64,000 bases of DNA from an uncultured Aeriscardovia sp. (GCA_903789535.1 CAIFES010000005.1:108374-172373); one strand, 5' to 3'. Counted from the first letter of the stretch, positions 33,619 through 42,899 are shown. Numbers and translations: made by a program. Notes: generated from the letters alone by a model not told the origin.

Positions 33619-35634
33619 ATGGAAACTACCATCCGTCCTTTCAATGCGCAGCTCAAGGACAACCCCCTGCGATCCAGACGCGAGGTGACGCAGGCGCTCG
33701 TCGACATCCTTGAGCCGCCGATGCACCTGTGCCTGTCCTCCGGTCGTTTCGGCCGGCTGCACATGAGCGATTCCGCCGCCGTCTACACCGAGGACCGCAA
33801 CCAGATCGAGGGCTTCTGCCGTCTGCTGTGGGGCCTGGGCCCGCTGTTCAGCGACCCGCGCAACATCGACCTGTACCCGCAGTGGTGGCTCTACGCCACC
33901 ACCTCCCTGACGAAGGCCGCCGATCCGGATGATCCGGACTACTGGGGCGGCGATCTGGTCGACTATGACCAGCTGTTCGTCGAGATGGGCGCCGTCATCG
34001 CCTTCCTGTACGAGACGAAATCCGAATACTGGGACAAGCTGCCCAAGAAGGCGCAGGACAACATGCTGGCCTGGCTCGAGCAGGTCAACCACAAGGTGCT
34101 GCCCAAGACCAACTGGCTCATGTTCCGCATCCTCGTCAACAACTGGTTTGTGGACAACGGCCACGCCGACCACGCCCCGCTCATCACCGCCGACGAGGAG
34201 ACGACGAACGGCCACTATCTGGACCACGGCTGGTATTACGACGGCTACGTCAACCAGCTCGACAACTACATCCCCGGCGCCTACCACTTCTTCGCGCTCA
34301 TCCGCGCCGCCTTCCTCGAGAAGAACGAGCACAACAGCGCCTCCATCGAGAAGCAGTGCCGGCTCATCCGCGAGCGCGCCACCGCCATGATCCCCACCTA
34401 TGCGCAGTGGTTCGCCACCGACGGCGCCTGCCTGCCGTTCGGCCGCTCGCTCGACTACAAGTTCGACCAGGCCTCCTTCTGGGCGGCCGCCGTCTACGCG
34501 CATGTGCCGCTGCCCGAGGGCTGGAGCCTGGGCATGGAGAAGCACCTGCTGCTCGAGAATCTGCGCTGGTGGATGAAGCAGCCGATGTTCAACGCCGACG
34601 GCACGCTGCCGGTGGGCTACTGCTACCCGAACATGAACATGGCCGAGGGCTACAACGGCCCGGGCTCGGCCTATTGGGCGCTCACCTCGTTCGCCATGCT
34701 CTGCCTGCCCGCCGATGACCCGTTCTGGACGTGCGAGGAGGCGGACAGCGTGCCGCTGTCGGCCAAGAGCGTGCAGCGCGAGCCGCGCATGATCCTCGTG
34801 CATTCCAAGAGCGGCAAGGAGGTGCAGTCGTTCACCGCCGGCCAGCACTCGCACGAGCACGCCCATGGCGACGCGAAGTACGAGAAGTTCGTCTATTCCA
34901 CCACCTTCGCCTTCTCCGTGCCGAAGGGCCGCGTGCTGCTCAAGCAGGGCGCGTTCGACAGCACGCTGGCGGTCAGCGAGTCGGAATTCTGGTGGAGGAC
35001 GCCGTATAAGTTCGACACGTGGACGATCCATGACGACTACACCTACTCGCTGTGGAAGCCGTGGGAGGATGTCTCCATCGCCAACTTCGTGGTGCCGGAC
35101 ATGCCCTGGCACGTGCGCGTGCATGTGATCGACACACACCGGGCGCTGCATCTGGCCGAGGGAGGCTTCTCGCTGCCGTACCTGTACCCGGGTCTCAACG
35201 GCAGCCCTGCCGCCGATGACACGAGCGTCTACCCGCACGCGGTGTTTGAGTCCGGTGCGAAGGCCGCGGATGCGGACGGCACCGGCATCGACGCCGACGG
35301 TGCCATCCATGCCGCCCCGTCCCAGACGGCCGTGTTCTACCATGCCGCTGACGCGACGACCGGCCTGGTGGCCGCGCAGGGCTTCTCCGCCGAGATGCAC
35401 CAGCCCGAGCCGAACACCAACCTGCGCTGGAGCCGGCAGATACTGCCGCTGCAGACGCGGCAGATCGAGCCGGGCCGCTACGTGTTCGTCTCGCTCTATC
35501 TGGGCGACCGCGAGGGCGAGGCGCTCGACGGCAAGGGCGGTGTGCTCGTGCCGCAGGTGCGGCTCAAGGGCTCGCGCCTGACGATCCGCCATGGCGAGGA
35601 CGTTCGCACGGTGGATCTGTCCGAGCTCGCCTGA
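33619..35634 (+). CDS. DUF2264 protein, GH154-like glycosidase candidate
   Basis: Cytoplasmic protein of about 671 residues. The N-terminal 380 or so residues resemble DUF2264 (for example QIEGFCRLLWGLGPLF, NWLMFRILVNNWF and DGWYYDGYVNQLDNYIPGAYHFF-type sequence read as WYYDGYVNQLDNYIPGAYHF), an (alpha/alpha) barrel; a beta-rich C-terminal half follows. From memory, DUF2264 proteins include the CAZy GH154 beta-glucuronidases found in arabinogalactan-degradation loci, which fits the uronate operon here. No signal peptide is present. GAGGAG precedes the ATG at 33619; an earlier in-frame ATG at 33559 lacks such a site. Activity is inferred, not shown by catalytic residues I can name. Confidence 0.75.
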   Translation: METTIRPFNAQLKDNPLRSRREVTQALVDILEPPMHLCLSSGRFGRLHMSDSAAVYTEDRNQIEGFCRLLWGLGPLFSDPRNIDLYPQWWLYATTSLTKAADPDDPDYWGGDLVDYDQLFVEMGAVIAFLYETKSEYWDKLPKKAQDNMLAWLEQVNHKVLPKTNWLMFRILVNNWFVDNGHADHAPLITADEETTNGHYLDHGWYYDGYVNQLDNYIPGAYHFFALIRAAFLEKNEHNSASIEKQCRLIRERATAMIPTYAQWFATDGACLPFGRSLDYKFDQASFWAAAVYAHVPLPEGWSLGMEKHLLLENLRWWMKQPMFNADGTLPVGYCYPNMNMAEGYNGPGSAYWALTSFAMLCLPADDPFWTCEEADSVPLSAKSVQREPRMILVHSKSGKEVQSFTAGQHSHEHAHGDAKYEKFVYSTTFAFSVPKGRVLLKQGAFDSTLAVSESEFWWRTPYKFDTWTIHDDYTYSLWKPWEDVSIANFVVPDMPWHVRVHVIDTHRALHLAEGGFSLPYLYPGLNGSPAADDTSVYPHAVFESGAKAADADGTGIDADGAIHAAPSQTAVFYHAADATTGLVAAQGFSAEMHQPEPNTNLRWSRQILPLQTRQIEPGRYVFVSLYLGDREGEALDGKGGVLVPQVRLKGSRLTIRHGEDVRTVDLSELA

Positions 35635-35675
35635 GGTACCCGGTACTGCATCTGATAACTGCATCCGATACGAGG

Positions 35676-35725
35676 AAGGGCCGTGGGGCACGGTTGATGA
35701 CCGTCCCACGGCCCTTCTTGTTTTG
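35676..35725 (+). terminator. Terminator after the DUF2264 gene
   Basis: AAGGGCCGTGGG at 35676-35687 pairs perfectly with CCCACGGCCCTT at 35705-35716, followed by TTGTTTT. Confidence 0.85.
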
Positions 35726-35797
35726 GTCGGTTTGCTCCCGGTTTTATTTACTCGTGATCGTGTCAGTGCTATCCGGCATCATGGCACCCTGACAGCG

Positions 35798-36508
35798 TCA
35801 TTTGCCCGGCTGGAGCGGGCGCACACGGATCACCGCCGTCTTCACGTTCTCGCAGCCCTTGTATCCCGTCGCCGGGATGCTCAGCGACTGTGTCTGGTCA
35901 GGCGGGAAGACGACCATCGTCTCCGCCTGGCGCGCCGAGCAGGAGGAGCCGTCGTAGGCGTCGGCGTTGACGATCTGCAGCTCGCTGTGCGCCGACTCGC
36001 CCGGCTTGAGCCAGATGCTCACCGGGGCGACGCTCGTATCGCGGTTGGCGGCGGCACCGATCTGCCTGCCGCCGGCCTGCAGCGAGACGCCAGGATAGCC
36101 GCGTTCGAGGCAGGTGCGGCTGCCTTTGTTGGTCAGCACGAGGTACGGGTAGCTGCTGCCCGCTCCCGCGCCCGCGCCTGCGGTCAGCTGCGCCTCCAGC
36201 TCGTCGGTGCCGCACATCACCGACCGCTCCTTCGTGCTGTCGGCGGTGGTGCCGGTCACCGATTCCGATGTCGATTTCTCCGGCTCGGCCTTCTTCGTGC
36301 CCTGCTTCTTCTTGAGCGAGGGCGCCTTCGTCACCGGCTTTTTCGCGGTCTTCTTCTTTGTCGTCGAGGACGAGGTCTGCTGCCTGTTCTGAGCAGACGT
36401 GGAGGAGGTGCCGCACCCGGAAAGTCCGGTCGCCAGGCTGCAGACGGCCAGCAGCGCGATGAGGGGGCGGACGACACGGCCGTGGGCCATCACCGTTGAT
36501 GGTTTCAT
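35798..36508 (-). CDS. DUF4232-like lipoprotein
   Basis: Predicted surface lipoprotein of about 236 residues. A hydrophobic signal (RVVRPLIALLAVCSLATG) ends in lipobox LSGC near residue 32. A Lys/Thr/Ser-rich linker of about 70 residues, including KKKTAKKPVTK, leads to a C-terminal domain with two cysteine pairs (MCGTDELEAQL, RTCLERGYPG, GSSCSARQ, GYKGCENV) that resembles actinobacterial DUF4232. Function is unknown. Start at 36508 (MKPSTVMAHG) has GAGAAG upstream; an ATG at 36523 is also possible. Confidence 0.78.
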   Translation of the reverse strand: MKPSTVMAHGRVVRPLIALLAVCSLATGLSGCGTSSTSAQNRQQTSSSTTKKKTAKKPVTKAPSLKKKQGTKKAEPEKSTSESVTGTTADSTKERSVMCGTDELEAQLTAGAGAGAGSSYPYLVLTNKGSRTCLERGYPGVSLQAGGRQIGAAANRDTSVAPVSIWLKPGESAHSELQIVNADAYDGSSCSARQAETMVVFPPDQTQSLSIPATGYKGCENVKTAVIRVRPLQPGK

Positions 36509-36566
36509 GTTCTTCTCTGCCATGCACCCCATCTTACGGCCTGCGCACAGGGCAGATGTTTTTCGG

Positions 36567-36604
36567 CAAAACAAAAGGGCCCCGGGACTGCTCCCGGGAC
36601 CCTT
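36567..36604 (-). terminator. Rho-independent terminator of tRNA-Ser(CGA)
   Basis: AAGGGCCCCGGGA at 36575-36587 pairs with TCCCGGGACCCTT at 36592-36604 with one mismatch and a 4-nt loop; TTTTGTTTT follows on the minus strand. Confidence 0.85.
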
Positions 36605-36606
36605 GC

Positions 36607-36694
36607 TGGCGGAAGAGGAGAGATTCGAACTCTCGGTGGCTTGCACCACACACGCTTTCGAGGCGTGCTCCATAGACCGCTCGGACACTCTTCC
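36607..36694 (-). tRNA. tRNA-Ser (anticodon CGA)
   Basis: The minus strand forms a class II tRNA with acceptor GGAAGAG/CTCTTCC, anticodon loop CTCGAAA, a long variable arm and an encoded CCA. It reads TCG codons. Confidence 0.95.
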
Positions 36695-36906
36695 AAGCCG
36701 ACGAAATCCTCTCGTCACATCGAGAGCATGATTTCGTAGACAAACTGAAATTATGCCATGTACTCACGACGAGACGCAAGAGGAAATCGGCAGACCTGCA
36801 CGTACCATTCTCCTTGTGCCCGGACGCAGGCATCACGCCATCCGATAGGGCGTCCGCCGCCATCCCTCACCGAGAGATCCCTCACTGAGAAGAAGAGAGA
36901 CATACT

Positions 36907-37284
36907 ATGCAGCAGAACACACACCGCCCTCGTCGCGCGCTGACAGCCTTCCTTGCCGCAGCGGCGCTGCTGGGCATGGCCCCCACGCTGACGGCCTGTG
37001 GCGGCACACAGTCCGGTTCGGGCTCCGCCAGCCAGTCGCAGACCACCGGCGACGCGGACGTCCAGAAGGAGCTGAAGCAGCTCAACGCGCTGATGGACAA
37101 GGCGTTCGTCCTCAAGACGAGCACCGATGCCGACACGCTCAGCGATCCCAAGACCCTCACCGAGCTCGACAAGGTCTACAAGGCCATCGACCCGAACAAG
37201 CTCGATACGGTCGACAAGGTCAAGAAGACCGAGTCCAGGCTCTCCGCGGCGATGAAGAAGGTCGAGCAGTCGGCCAAGAAGTAA
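36907..37284 (+). CDS. Small lipoprotein of unknown function
   Basis: Protein of 125 residues with a basic N-terminus, a hydrophobic stretch (ALTAFLAAAALLGMAPTL) and lipobox LTAC near residue 31, followed by a Ser/Gly-rich tether and a predicted helical domain rich in Lys, Leu and Asp. AGAGAGA precedes the ATG. It converges with the SPFH gene, leaving 6 bp between the stops. No family was recognised. Confidence 0.75.
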   Translation: MQQNTHRPRRALTAFLAAAALLGMAPTLTACGGTQSGSGSASQSQTTGDADVQKELKQLNALMDKAFVLKTSTDADTLSDPKTLTELDKVYKAIDPNKLDTVDKVKKTESRLSAAMKKVEQSAKK

Positions 37285-37290
37285 GACAGC

Positions 37291-38196
37291 TCACCGGACC
37301 GCGTCGGGCCTGTTCTCGCTGCTCGTCTGCAGCGCGGCGACCATCTGCTGGTACAGCTGGTCATAACCGCCGGGAGTGGCCGCCGGCAGGATGAGCGTCT
37401 TGGCGTTGTCGGAATCGGCGATCCCGCGCAGCACGTCGAGATACTGGTTGAACAGCACGACGTCGTTGACCGAGTTCGCGTCCATGCCCGCCTCTTTGAG
37501 CGAGTTGATCTGATCGACGAGGCCGCTGGCGATCTCACGACGGTAGTTCGCCTGGCCCTCGCCCTGCAGTCGGGTGCGCTCGGCATCGGCGGCCGCCTGC
37601 GTCTCGATCTGGATCTTCTGCGCCTCGGCACGCTGGCGGGTGGCCTCCTTCTCGCGCTGGGCAGCGTTGATGGAGTCCATGCTGCGCTTGACCTCGGTGG
37701 AGGGGTCGATGCCGGTGATGAGCGTCTTGATGACGTCGAAACCGAAGCGCTGCATCTCCTCCCCGACCGTCTTCTGCACGTCGGAGGCCACATCGTCCTT
37801 CTTGGCGAACGTGTCGTCCAGGGAGAGGTTCGGGATGGCCGAGCGCAGGGCATCCTCCAGATACGCGCGCAGCTGCGGTGCAGGATCGCTCAGCTCATAG
37901 TAGGCGCGCGCCACGTTCTTGGCGTTGACGCGGAACTGGGTGCTGGCCACGATCTGGACGAACACATTGTCGAGCGTCTTCGTCTCCAGTTTGACGTTGA
38001 TCTGCATCACGCGCAGATCGGTCTTATGGGCGATGGCGTCGACGAACGGGATGCGGGCATGGATGCCGGCGAACTCGACGCGTTTGAACTTGCCGAAACG
38101 CTCGATGATATAGGCCTGCTGCTGCGGCACGACAAAGAGCGAGAGGGCGAGCAGAACGATGACGATCACCAAAAAGACGATGATGCCGACGGGCAT
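37291..38196 (-). CDS. SPFH/band-7 (stomatin-like) membrane protein
   Basis: Membrane-anchored scaffold protein of 301 residues. A single N-terminal span (GIIVFLVIVIVLLALSLFVV) is followed by the band-7 domain (QQAYIIERFGKFKRV near 26, then IPFVDAIAHKTDLRVMQI) and a long coiled coil rich in Glu, Ala, Gln and Arg near 180-225 (EKEATRQRAEAQKIQIETQ). Bacterial stomatins organise membrane domains and often pair with NfeD proteases, but no NfeD gene is adjacent. AAGGAAG precedes the ATG at 38196. Confidence 0.88.
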   Translation of the reverse strand: MPVGIIVFLVIVIVLLALSLFVVPQQQAYIIERFGKFKRVEFAGIHARIPFVDAIAHKTDLRVMQINVKLETKTLDNVFVQIVASTQFRVNAKNVARAYYELSDPAPQLRAYLEDALRSAIPNLSLDDTFAKKDDVASDVQKTVGEEMQRFGFDVIKTLITGIDPSTEVKRSMDSINAAQREKEATRQRAEAQKIQIETQAAADAERTRLQGEGQANYRREIASGLVDQINSLKEAGMDANSVNDVVLFNQYLDVLRGIADSDNAKTLILPAATPGGYDQLYQQMVAALQTSSENRPDAVR

Positions 38197-38499
38197 GGTT
38201 TCTTCCTTTTCTCCGGGGATGGCGGCTGACGGCCGGTGCGAGAATGGCGGCTGGCGGCCGGTGACAGTCATTCTCTCATAGGCATGAACGGGCCACAATG
38301 CCGGCTGCCTGAACGGTCTGCCCCGCTCCCTCCTGTACTGTCCACGGTTGTCCGCGGGCCGTCTGCAGCCGCCAGCGGCCATCCGCGTGTCTGCGGCCGT
38401 CTGTGACTGCCCGTGAGTCTGCCCTGCGGCTGTGGGTCTTCGCTGTCTACGGCCGTTGCACCCGTCTGCGGCCGTCTTACACCTGTCCGGCGGACTGCC

Positions 38500-39402
38500 T
38501 TACTGCCCGTCCGACAGCGTCCTGCGCGCACGGATACGCTCGGCACGCGCGGCGAGCTGTGCATCGGCCGGATAGGCGATGTGCTCGAGGCACAATCCTT
38601 TGGCGGCGATCGGGCCGGTGGCACTCTCCCGCCGCGGTACGGCGAGCTTTTTGGCAAACCAGTCCACGCTCCTGCCACCCTGGCCGACGGCGATCTGCGC
38701 TCCGACGAGCGAGCGGACCATGCTGCGGGCGAAGGCGTCGGCGACGATAGTGAACTCCAGCAGTCCGGAGAGCGGCTCGACCTGCCCGTCGGCACCGGTG
38801 ACGACCGGCCTGCGCGTCCAAAACGCCTTCTTGACCTCGCGGATGGTCGTCCCACCCGGGTTGGGAAGCGCGAACGAGCCGAAATCACGCAGCCCGGGGA
38901 TCCTCGCCGCGCAGTCCTGCAGACGGTCGAGATCCAGAGGGTGCCGTGTGAACAGCACGAACCGGCGGGTAAGCGGGTCGAGGAATCGTCTGTCGTCGCA
39001 GACGCGATAGACATAGGTGCGCTCGAGTGCCGAGAAGCGGGCATCGAAGCCCGCCGGCGCCGGTTCGACGGCTTTGAGCACAATGTCATCGGGCAGCACG
39101 GAGCCCAGGCGCCGCCGTAGCCCCTCGCAAGGGGCGAGATCATGGCCCGAGCCGGTGAGCCTGCCGAGCAGGCCGTCATCGATATCCACATGGCAGATCT
39201 GCTGGCGCGCATGCACACCGGCGTCCGTCCTTCCGGCGACGACGAGATGCGGCGCATCGACAACAGGCTGTCCCGGCCGTCTCAGGCCCAGCACGAGGGC
39301 GAGCCCGTCCTCCATCACGCCCTGGACGGTCCGTAGGCCGGGCTGTGCGGCCCAGCCGTGAAAATCGGTGCCATCGTAGGCACAGACGATTTTGACCCGC
39401 AT
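38500..39402 (-). CDS. truA: tRNA pseudouridine(38-40) synthase
   Basis: Modifies uridines 38-40 in the anticodon arm of many tRNAs. The protein has 300 residues; the start MRVKIVCAYDGTDFHGWA at 39402 has GAGGGG upstream, whereas the open frame extends 48 codons further without support. The catalytic aspartate lies in the VAGRTDAGVHARQQ motif, and FARSMVRSLVGAQIAVG is the family C-terminal motif. It lies downstream of rplQ as in many bacteria but behind a strong terminator, so it probably has its own promoter. Confidence 0.93.
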   Translation of the reverse strand: MRVKIVCAYDGTDFHGWAAQPGLRTVQGVMEDGLALVLGLRRPGQPVVDAPHLVVAGRTDAGVHARQQICHVDIDDGLLGRLTGSGHDLAPCEGLRRRLGSVLPDDIVLKAVEPAPAGFDARFSALERTYVYRVCDDRRFLDPLTRRFVLFTRHPLDLDRLQDCAARIPGLRDFGSFALPNPGGTTIREVKKAFWTRRPVVTGADGQVEPLSGLLEFTIVADAFARSMVRSLVGAQIAVGQGGRSVDWFAKKLAVPRRESATGPIAAKGLCLEHIAYPADAQLAARAERIRARRTLSDGQ

Positions 39403-39423
39403 ACGCCCCTCTTTCTCGCTCTG

Positions 39424-39465
39424 ACGGGTGCCGGATGATGTTTTACGGGTGCCTGATGATGTTCT
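39424..39465. repeat. 21-bp tandem duplication upstream of truA
   Basis: Two adjacent 21-bp copies, 39424-39444 and 39445-39465, each contain ACGGGTGCC and GATGATGTT and differ at two or three positions. They begin about 22 bp upstream of the truA start. The rest of the 426-bp gap to rplQ holds only the rplQ terminator and no credible gene. Confidence 0.8.
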
Positions 39466-39655
39466 TCTGCAGACGCCGGTGATGCTCTGCGCCTGCCCGG
39501 CTATCAAGCACAGTGAATATGACCACGTCGGGCACATCAGATGCAATCCGCATCAAGCGCACCAGACGCAATTCGCACGGCAGATAGAACAGCCATCGGA
39601 CAGACAAACCCTGCGGAACATGAAGTAGCCGCAAAACATAAAGTGTCTGCCGAAC

Positions 39656-39697
39656 AGACGAAAAGAGGGGAACCATCGTGATGATGGTTCCCCTCTG
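39656..39697 (-). terminator. Terminator of the ribosomal superoperon (after rplQ)
   Basis: A 14-bp perfect stem (AGAGGGGAACCATC and its complement, 39664-39696) with a 5-nt loop is followed on the minus strand by TTTT. Confidence 0.92.
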
Positions 39698-39828
39698 ACG
39701 CTGTTGACGCTGTCTCAGGTCAGGCGACCGGGACAGCCATCGACGCGGCGGCCATGATGTCGGTGGCGTGAGATCCCGATGGTGAGATCCGTCACCGTCA
39801 GACATCGGCCTCAGGTATCAGCCTCGGC

Positions 39829-40356
39829 TCACTTCTCGGAAGCGGCCTTGTCATCCTTCTTGTCCGCCTCGGCCGGCTTCGCGTCGTCGGCCTTGGCCTC
39901 GGAAGCCTTCTCGTCGGCCTTCTTGTCGTCGGCCTTGGCGGCATCGGCGGCGTTGTCCGCCACCTTCTGCGCCTGATCGGCGGCCTTCTTCGGCTGAACC
40001 GGCTCGGTGACGAGCTCGATCACGGCCTGCGGCGCATTGTCGCCACGGCGGGGGGCGAGCTTGATGATGCGGGTGTAACCGCCCTCACGGTTCTCCATCT
40101 GCTGGGCGATCTCCGTGAAGAGCTTGTGCACCACGGACTTGTCGCGGATGACGCGCATCACACGACGACGTGCGGCAAGATCACCCTTCTTGGCGAAAGT
40201 GATGAGACGCTCGGCGAGCGGGCGCAGACGCTTTGCCTTCGGCAGCGTCGTGACGACGGAGCCGTTGCGGTAAAGCGAGGTGGCCATGTTCGCGAGCATG
40301 AGGCGCTCATGCGCCGGGCTGGACGCCAGACGCGGGCCCTGCTTGGGCTGTGGCAT
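39829..40356 (-). CDS. rplQ: 50S ribosomal protein L17
   Basis: Large-subunit protein, 175 residues. The conserved core occupies about the first 115 residues ([20 protein letters not shown] and [13 protein letters not shown] sequence, here [12 protein letters not shown]). A C-terminal low-complexity tail of about 55 Lys/Ala/Asp/Glu residues is much longer than in enterobacterial L17 and is a feature of actinobacterial homologues. Last gene before the operon terminator. Confidence 0.96.
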   Translation of the reverse strand: MPQPKQGPRLASSPAHERLMLANMATSLYRNGSVVTTLPKAKRLRPLAERLITFAKKGDLAARRRVMRVIRDKSVVHKLFTEIAQQMENREGGYTRIIKLAPRRGDNAPQAVIELVTEPVQPKKAADQAQKVADNAADAAKADDKKADEKASEAKADDAKPAEADKKDDKAASEK

Positions 40357-40466
40357 AATTTATCTCCTTTGGCACAGGCGGGAGGGCATCAGCCCACCGA
40401 TCCGCCTGATCCTTGTTGAAATCCCCGGGGTGACGTTCAACGACCGGAAACGAGGAACCGCGCGGC

Positions 40467-41465
40467 TCACTCGTCGTCCGGGCTGTAGAACGTGCCTCCC
40501 TCGAGATTGGACTGGTCGACGTCACCGAGCGCGGACTGCTTGAGCGAGAGACCGAGGGCCTCGAGCTTCTCCTTGACCTCGTCGATGGACTTCTGACCAA
40601 AATTGCGGATGTTGAGCAGGTCGCGCTCGGAGCGGTCGACGAGCTCACCAATGGTGTGGATCCCCTCGCGCTTGAGGCAGTTGTACGAGCGCTGGGTCAG
40701 ATCGAGATCCTCGATCGGCGCCAGAAGCTTGGGGTTCTTGACCTCGGACTCGGGGGCTGGACCGACCTCGATGCCCTCTGCCTGGGCGTTGAGCTCCTTG
40801 AAGAGCCCGAACAGCTCGACAAGCGTGGAACCGGCGGAAGCGACGGCGTCACGCGGGAAGATGGACTCCTTGGTGGTGACGTCCAGCGTGAGGCTGTCGA
40901 AATCGGTGCGCTGCGCCACGCGGGTGCGATCGACCTTGTAGGCGACCTTGAGGACCGGCGAGTAGATGGAGTCGACCGGCAGACGGCCGATCTCCTGATC
41001 TGGGGTCTTGTTCATCTGTGCGGGCACGTAACCACGGCCGCGCTCGACGGTGAACTCGATCTCCAGGCTGCCGTCCTCGGCGAGGGTGGCGATGTGATAG
41101 TCCGGATTGCAGATCTTGACGCCTGCAGGCGGGTTGATGTCACCGGCGGTGACCTCGCCCTCGCCCTGCTTGCGCAGATACATCACCACAGGCTCGTCAT
41201 ACTCGCTGGTGAGCACGATGCCCTTGATGTTGAGCAGGATCTCGGTGACATCCTCTTTCACGCCCGGGAGCGTGGTGAATTCGTGCAGCGCGCCGGTGAT
41301 GCGCACAGAGGTGACCGCGGCACCGGGAATGGAGCTCAGCAGCGTGCGACGCAGTGAGTTGCCGAGGGTATAGCCGAATCCCGGCTCCAACGGACCGAAG
41401 GTGAAAGTCGAACGATGCTCGTCGATCACCTTTTCCGTCAGTTTCGGACGCTGTGCAATAAGCAC
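40467..41465 (-). CDS. rpoA: RNA polymerase alpha subunit
   Basis: Alpha subunit of RNA polymerase, 332 residues. The N-terminal dimerisation domain includes [20 protein letters not shown] (positions about 21-40), and the C-terminal domain that contacts UP elements and activators includes [20 protein letters not shown] near 248. Translation starts at GTG 41465 with AAAGGA upstream. No rpsD stands between rpsK and rpoA, unlike in Escherichia coli. Confidence 0.97.
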   Translation of the reverse strand: MLIAQRPKLTEKVIDEHRSTFTFGPLEPGFGYTLGNSLRRTLLSSIPGAAVTSVRITGALHEFTTLPGVKEDVTEILLNIKGIVLTSEYDEPVVMYLRKQGEGEVTAGDINPPAGVKICNPDYHIATLAEDGSLEIEFTVERGRGYVPAQMNKTPDQEIGRLPVDSIYSPVLKVAYKVDRTRVAQRTDFDSLTLDVTTKESIFPRDAVASAGSTLVELFGLFKELNAQAEGIEVGPAPESEVKNPKLLAPIEDLDLTQRSYNCLKREGIHTIGELVDRSERDLLNIRNFGQKSIDEVKEKLEALGLSLKQSALGDVDQSNLEGGTFYSPDDE

Positions 41466-41552
41466 TTTCTACATCCTTTCAGCTTGGGCCGGCGTGTCTA
41501 GAATGGCCGGCCCACGCGGGTGGACTGTGGTATTTTCTCGCTGCCCGCTGTC

Positions 41553-41963
41553 TCAGACGCGACGGCGCTTGGGAGGACGCACACCGTTGAAAGCCTGCGG
41601 CGTGACGTCGGTGATGGAGCCCACCTCGAGACCGGCGGACTGCAGGGAGCGGATGGCGGTCTCACGGCCGGAACCCGGGCCCTTGACGAACACGTCGACC
41701 TTCTTGACGCCGTGCTCCATTGCCTTGCGGGCCGCCGCCTCGGCGGCCATACCGGCCGCGAACGGGGTGGACTTGCGCGAACCCTTGAAACCGACATCGC
41801 CGCCGGACGCCCAGGCGAGAACCTTGCCGGACGGATCGGTGATGTTGATGATGGTGTTGTTGAACGTGGACTTGATATGGGCCTGACCCATCGGGACAGA
41901 CTTGCGCGTACGGCGACGGGCAGTGTTCTTGCCCTTCGCGGCGCTCTGGTTGGCTGCTGCCAT
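41553..41963 (-). CDS. rpsK: 30S ribosomal protein S11
   Basis: Small-subunit platform protein of 136 residues with the conserved [15 protein letters not shown] near 29 and the C-terminal [10 protein letters not shown]. The N-terminus ([20 protein letters not shown]) is basic and typical of actinobacteria. It lies 56 bp after rpsM. Confidence 0.97.
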   Translation of the reverse strand: MAAANQSAAKGKNTARRRTRKSVPMGQAHIKSTFNNTIINITDPSGKVLAWASGGDVGFKGSRKSTPFAAGMAAEAAARKAMEHGVKKVDVFVKGPGSGRETAIRSLQSAGLEVGSITDVTPQAFNGVRPPKRRRV

Positions 41964-42019
41964 TTCCCCTCTATTCTGTGAATTCGACGATGTTGTGCTT
42001 CAAAAAAGAAGCATCTCGC

Positions 42020-42403
42020 TCACTTCTTGGCGAGTGCCTTCTTCTTGCCGGCCACGGTGCGCTTCGGACCCTTGCGGGTACGGGCGTTGGTCTTCGTGCG
42101 CTGGCCACGAACAGGGAGGTGACGACGATGGCGGATACCCTGATAGCAGTTGATCTGGATCTTGCGGCGAATATCAGCCTCGACCTCACGACGAAGATCA
42201 CCCTCGATCGTGTAATTGCCCTCGAGATAGTCGCGGAGGGCCAGAAGCTGGTCATCGGTCAGATCACGGGTCCTGGTGTCCGGGTTGATGCCCGTGGCCG
42301 CCAGGGTCTCCTTTGCGCGAGTGCGCCCGACACCGTAGATGTAGGTGAGGGCGATCTCAATGCGCTTCTCATTCGGAATGTCGACTCCGGCAAGACGTGC
42401 CAT
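42020..42403 (-). CDS. rpsM: 30S ribosomal protein S13
   Basis: Small-subunit head protein of 127 residues, starting [19 protein letters not shown] with AGAAGGAA upstream; the open frame continues 16 codons upstream without a better start. The C-terminus has the expected [20 protein letters not shown] segment. First gene of the alpha-operon part; the gap before it contains structured leader sequence. Confidence 0.97.
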   Translation of the reverse strand: MARLAGVDIPNEKRIEIALTYIYGVGRTRAKETLAATGINPDTRTRDLTDDQLLALRDYLEGNYTIEGDLRREVEADIRRKIQINCYQGIRHRRHLPVRGQRTKTNARTRKGPKRTVAGKKKALAKK

Positions 42404-42545
42404 TGCGATTCCTTCTATTTCAACGGAGGTCGTGCGCCGAACCGTCCGCACTGCGCGGCCCAGGCCTCCGTACCTGGGGTCCCCTCGATCGAGGTTGGTT
42501 CAGCACCTGTCTTTATTTGTTATAACTTCGCCGCTTGGCTACCGC
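42404..42545 (-). promoter_or_regulatory. Structured leader and possible internal promoter upstream of rpsM
   Basis: This 142-bp gap between rpmJ and rpsM is the largest inside the superoperon apart from secY-rplO and adk-infA. On the minus strand a TATAAC (42519-42524) could be a -10 element, though no good -35 is seen. Downstream, ACGGAGG at 42423-42429 pairs with CCTCCGT at 42465-42471, while CCCAGG at 42459-42464 pairs with CCTGGG at 42473-42478; the stems overlap and could be alternatives. CCTCGATCGAGG at 42483-42494 is a perfect palindrome. Confidence 0.4.
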
Positions 42546-42659
42546 TCAGCCCTGACGCTGCTTGTGGCGGGGGTTGGAGCAGATGACCATGACACGGCCG
42601 TGGCGACGGATGATGCGGCAATGCTCGCAGATCCGCTTGACGCTGGGCTTGACCTTCAT
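42546..42659 (-). CDS. rpmJ: 50S ribosomal protein L36
   Basis: 37-residue large-subunit protein beginning [20 protein letters not shown]. The zinc-binding pattern is retained (CEHC, then Cys and His near the C-terminus in [11 protein letters not shown]). It follows infA by 21 bp, the standard order infA-rpmJ-rpsM. Confidence 0.97.
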   Translation of the reverse strand: MKVKPSVKRICEHCRIIRRHGRVMVICSNPRHKQRQG

Positions 42660-42680
42660 AATTCCTCTACTGCCTTGCGA

Positions 42681-42899
42681 TTACTTGTAGCGATACGTGA
42701 TCCGGCCGCGGGTCAGATCATACGGGCTCATCTCAAGAACGACACGGTCGTTGGGCAGGATGCGGATGTAATTCTTCCGCATCTTCCCGGAAATGGTGGC
42801 CAGAACAATATGCTTGTTCTCCAGCTCGACGCGGAACATCGCGTTCGGCAATGTCTCCACGACCGTGCCTTCGACCTCGATCACACCGGCTTTAGCCAT
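42681..42899 (-). CDS. infA: Translation initiation factor IF-1
   Basis: 72-residue OB-fold factor that blocks the ribosomal A site during initiation. The sequence [19 protein letters not shown] and the motif RNDRV-type [21 protein letters not shown] are characteristic. The ATG at 42899 is chosen over an upstream in-frame start on homology. Confidence 0.97.
   Translation of the reverse strand: MAKAGVIEVEGTVVETLPNAMFRVELENKHIVLATISGKMRKNYIRILPNDRVVLEMSPYDLTRGRITYRYK

Noticed and set aside
42404..42545. Missing rpsD between rpmJ and rpoA as a deletion
   Set aside because: The gap has no rpsD remnant, and in many actinobacteria rpsD lies elsewhere, so absence is not evidence of a deletion.
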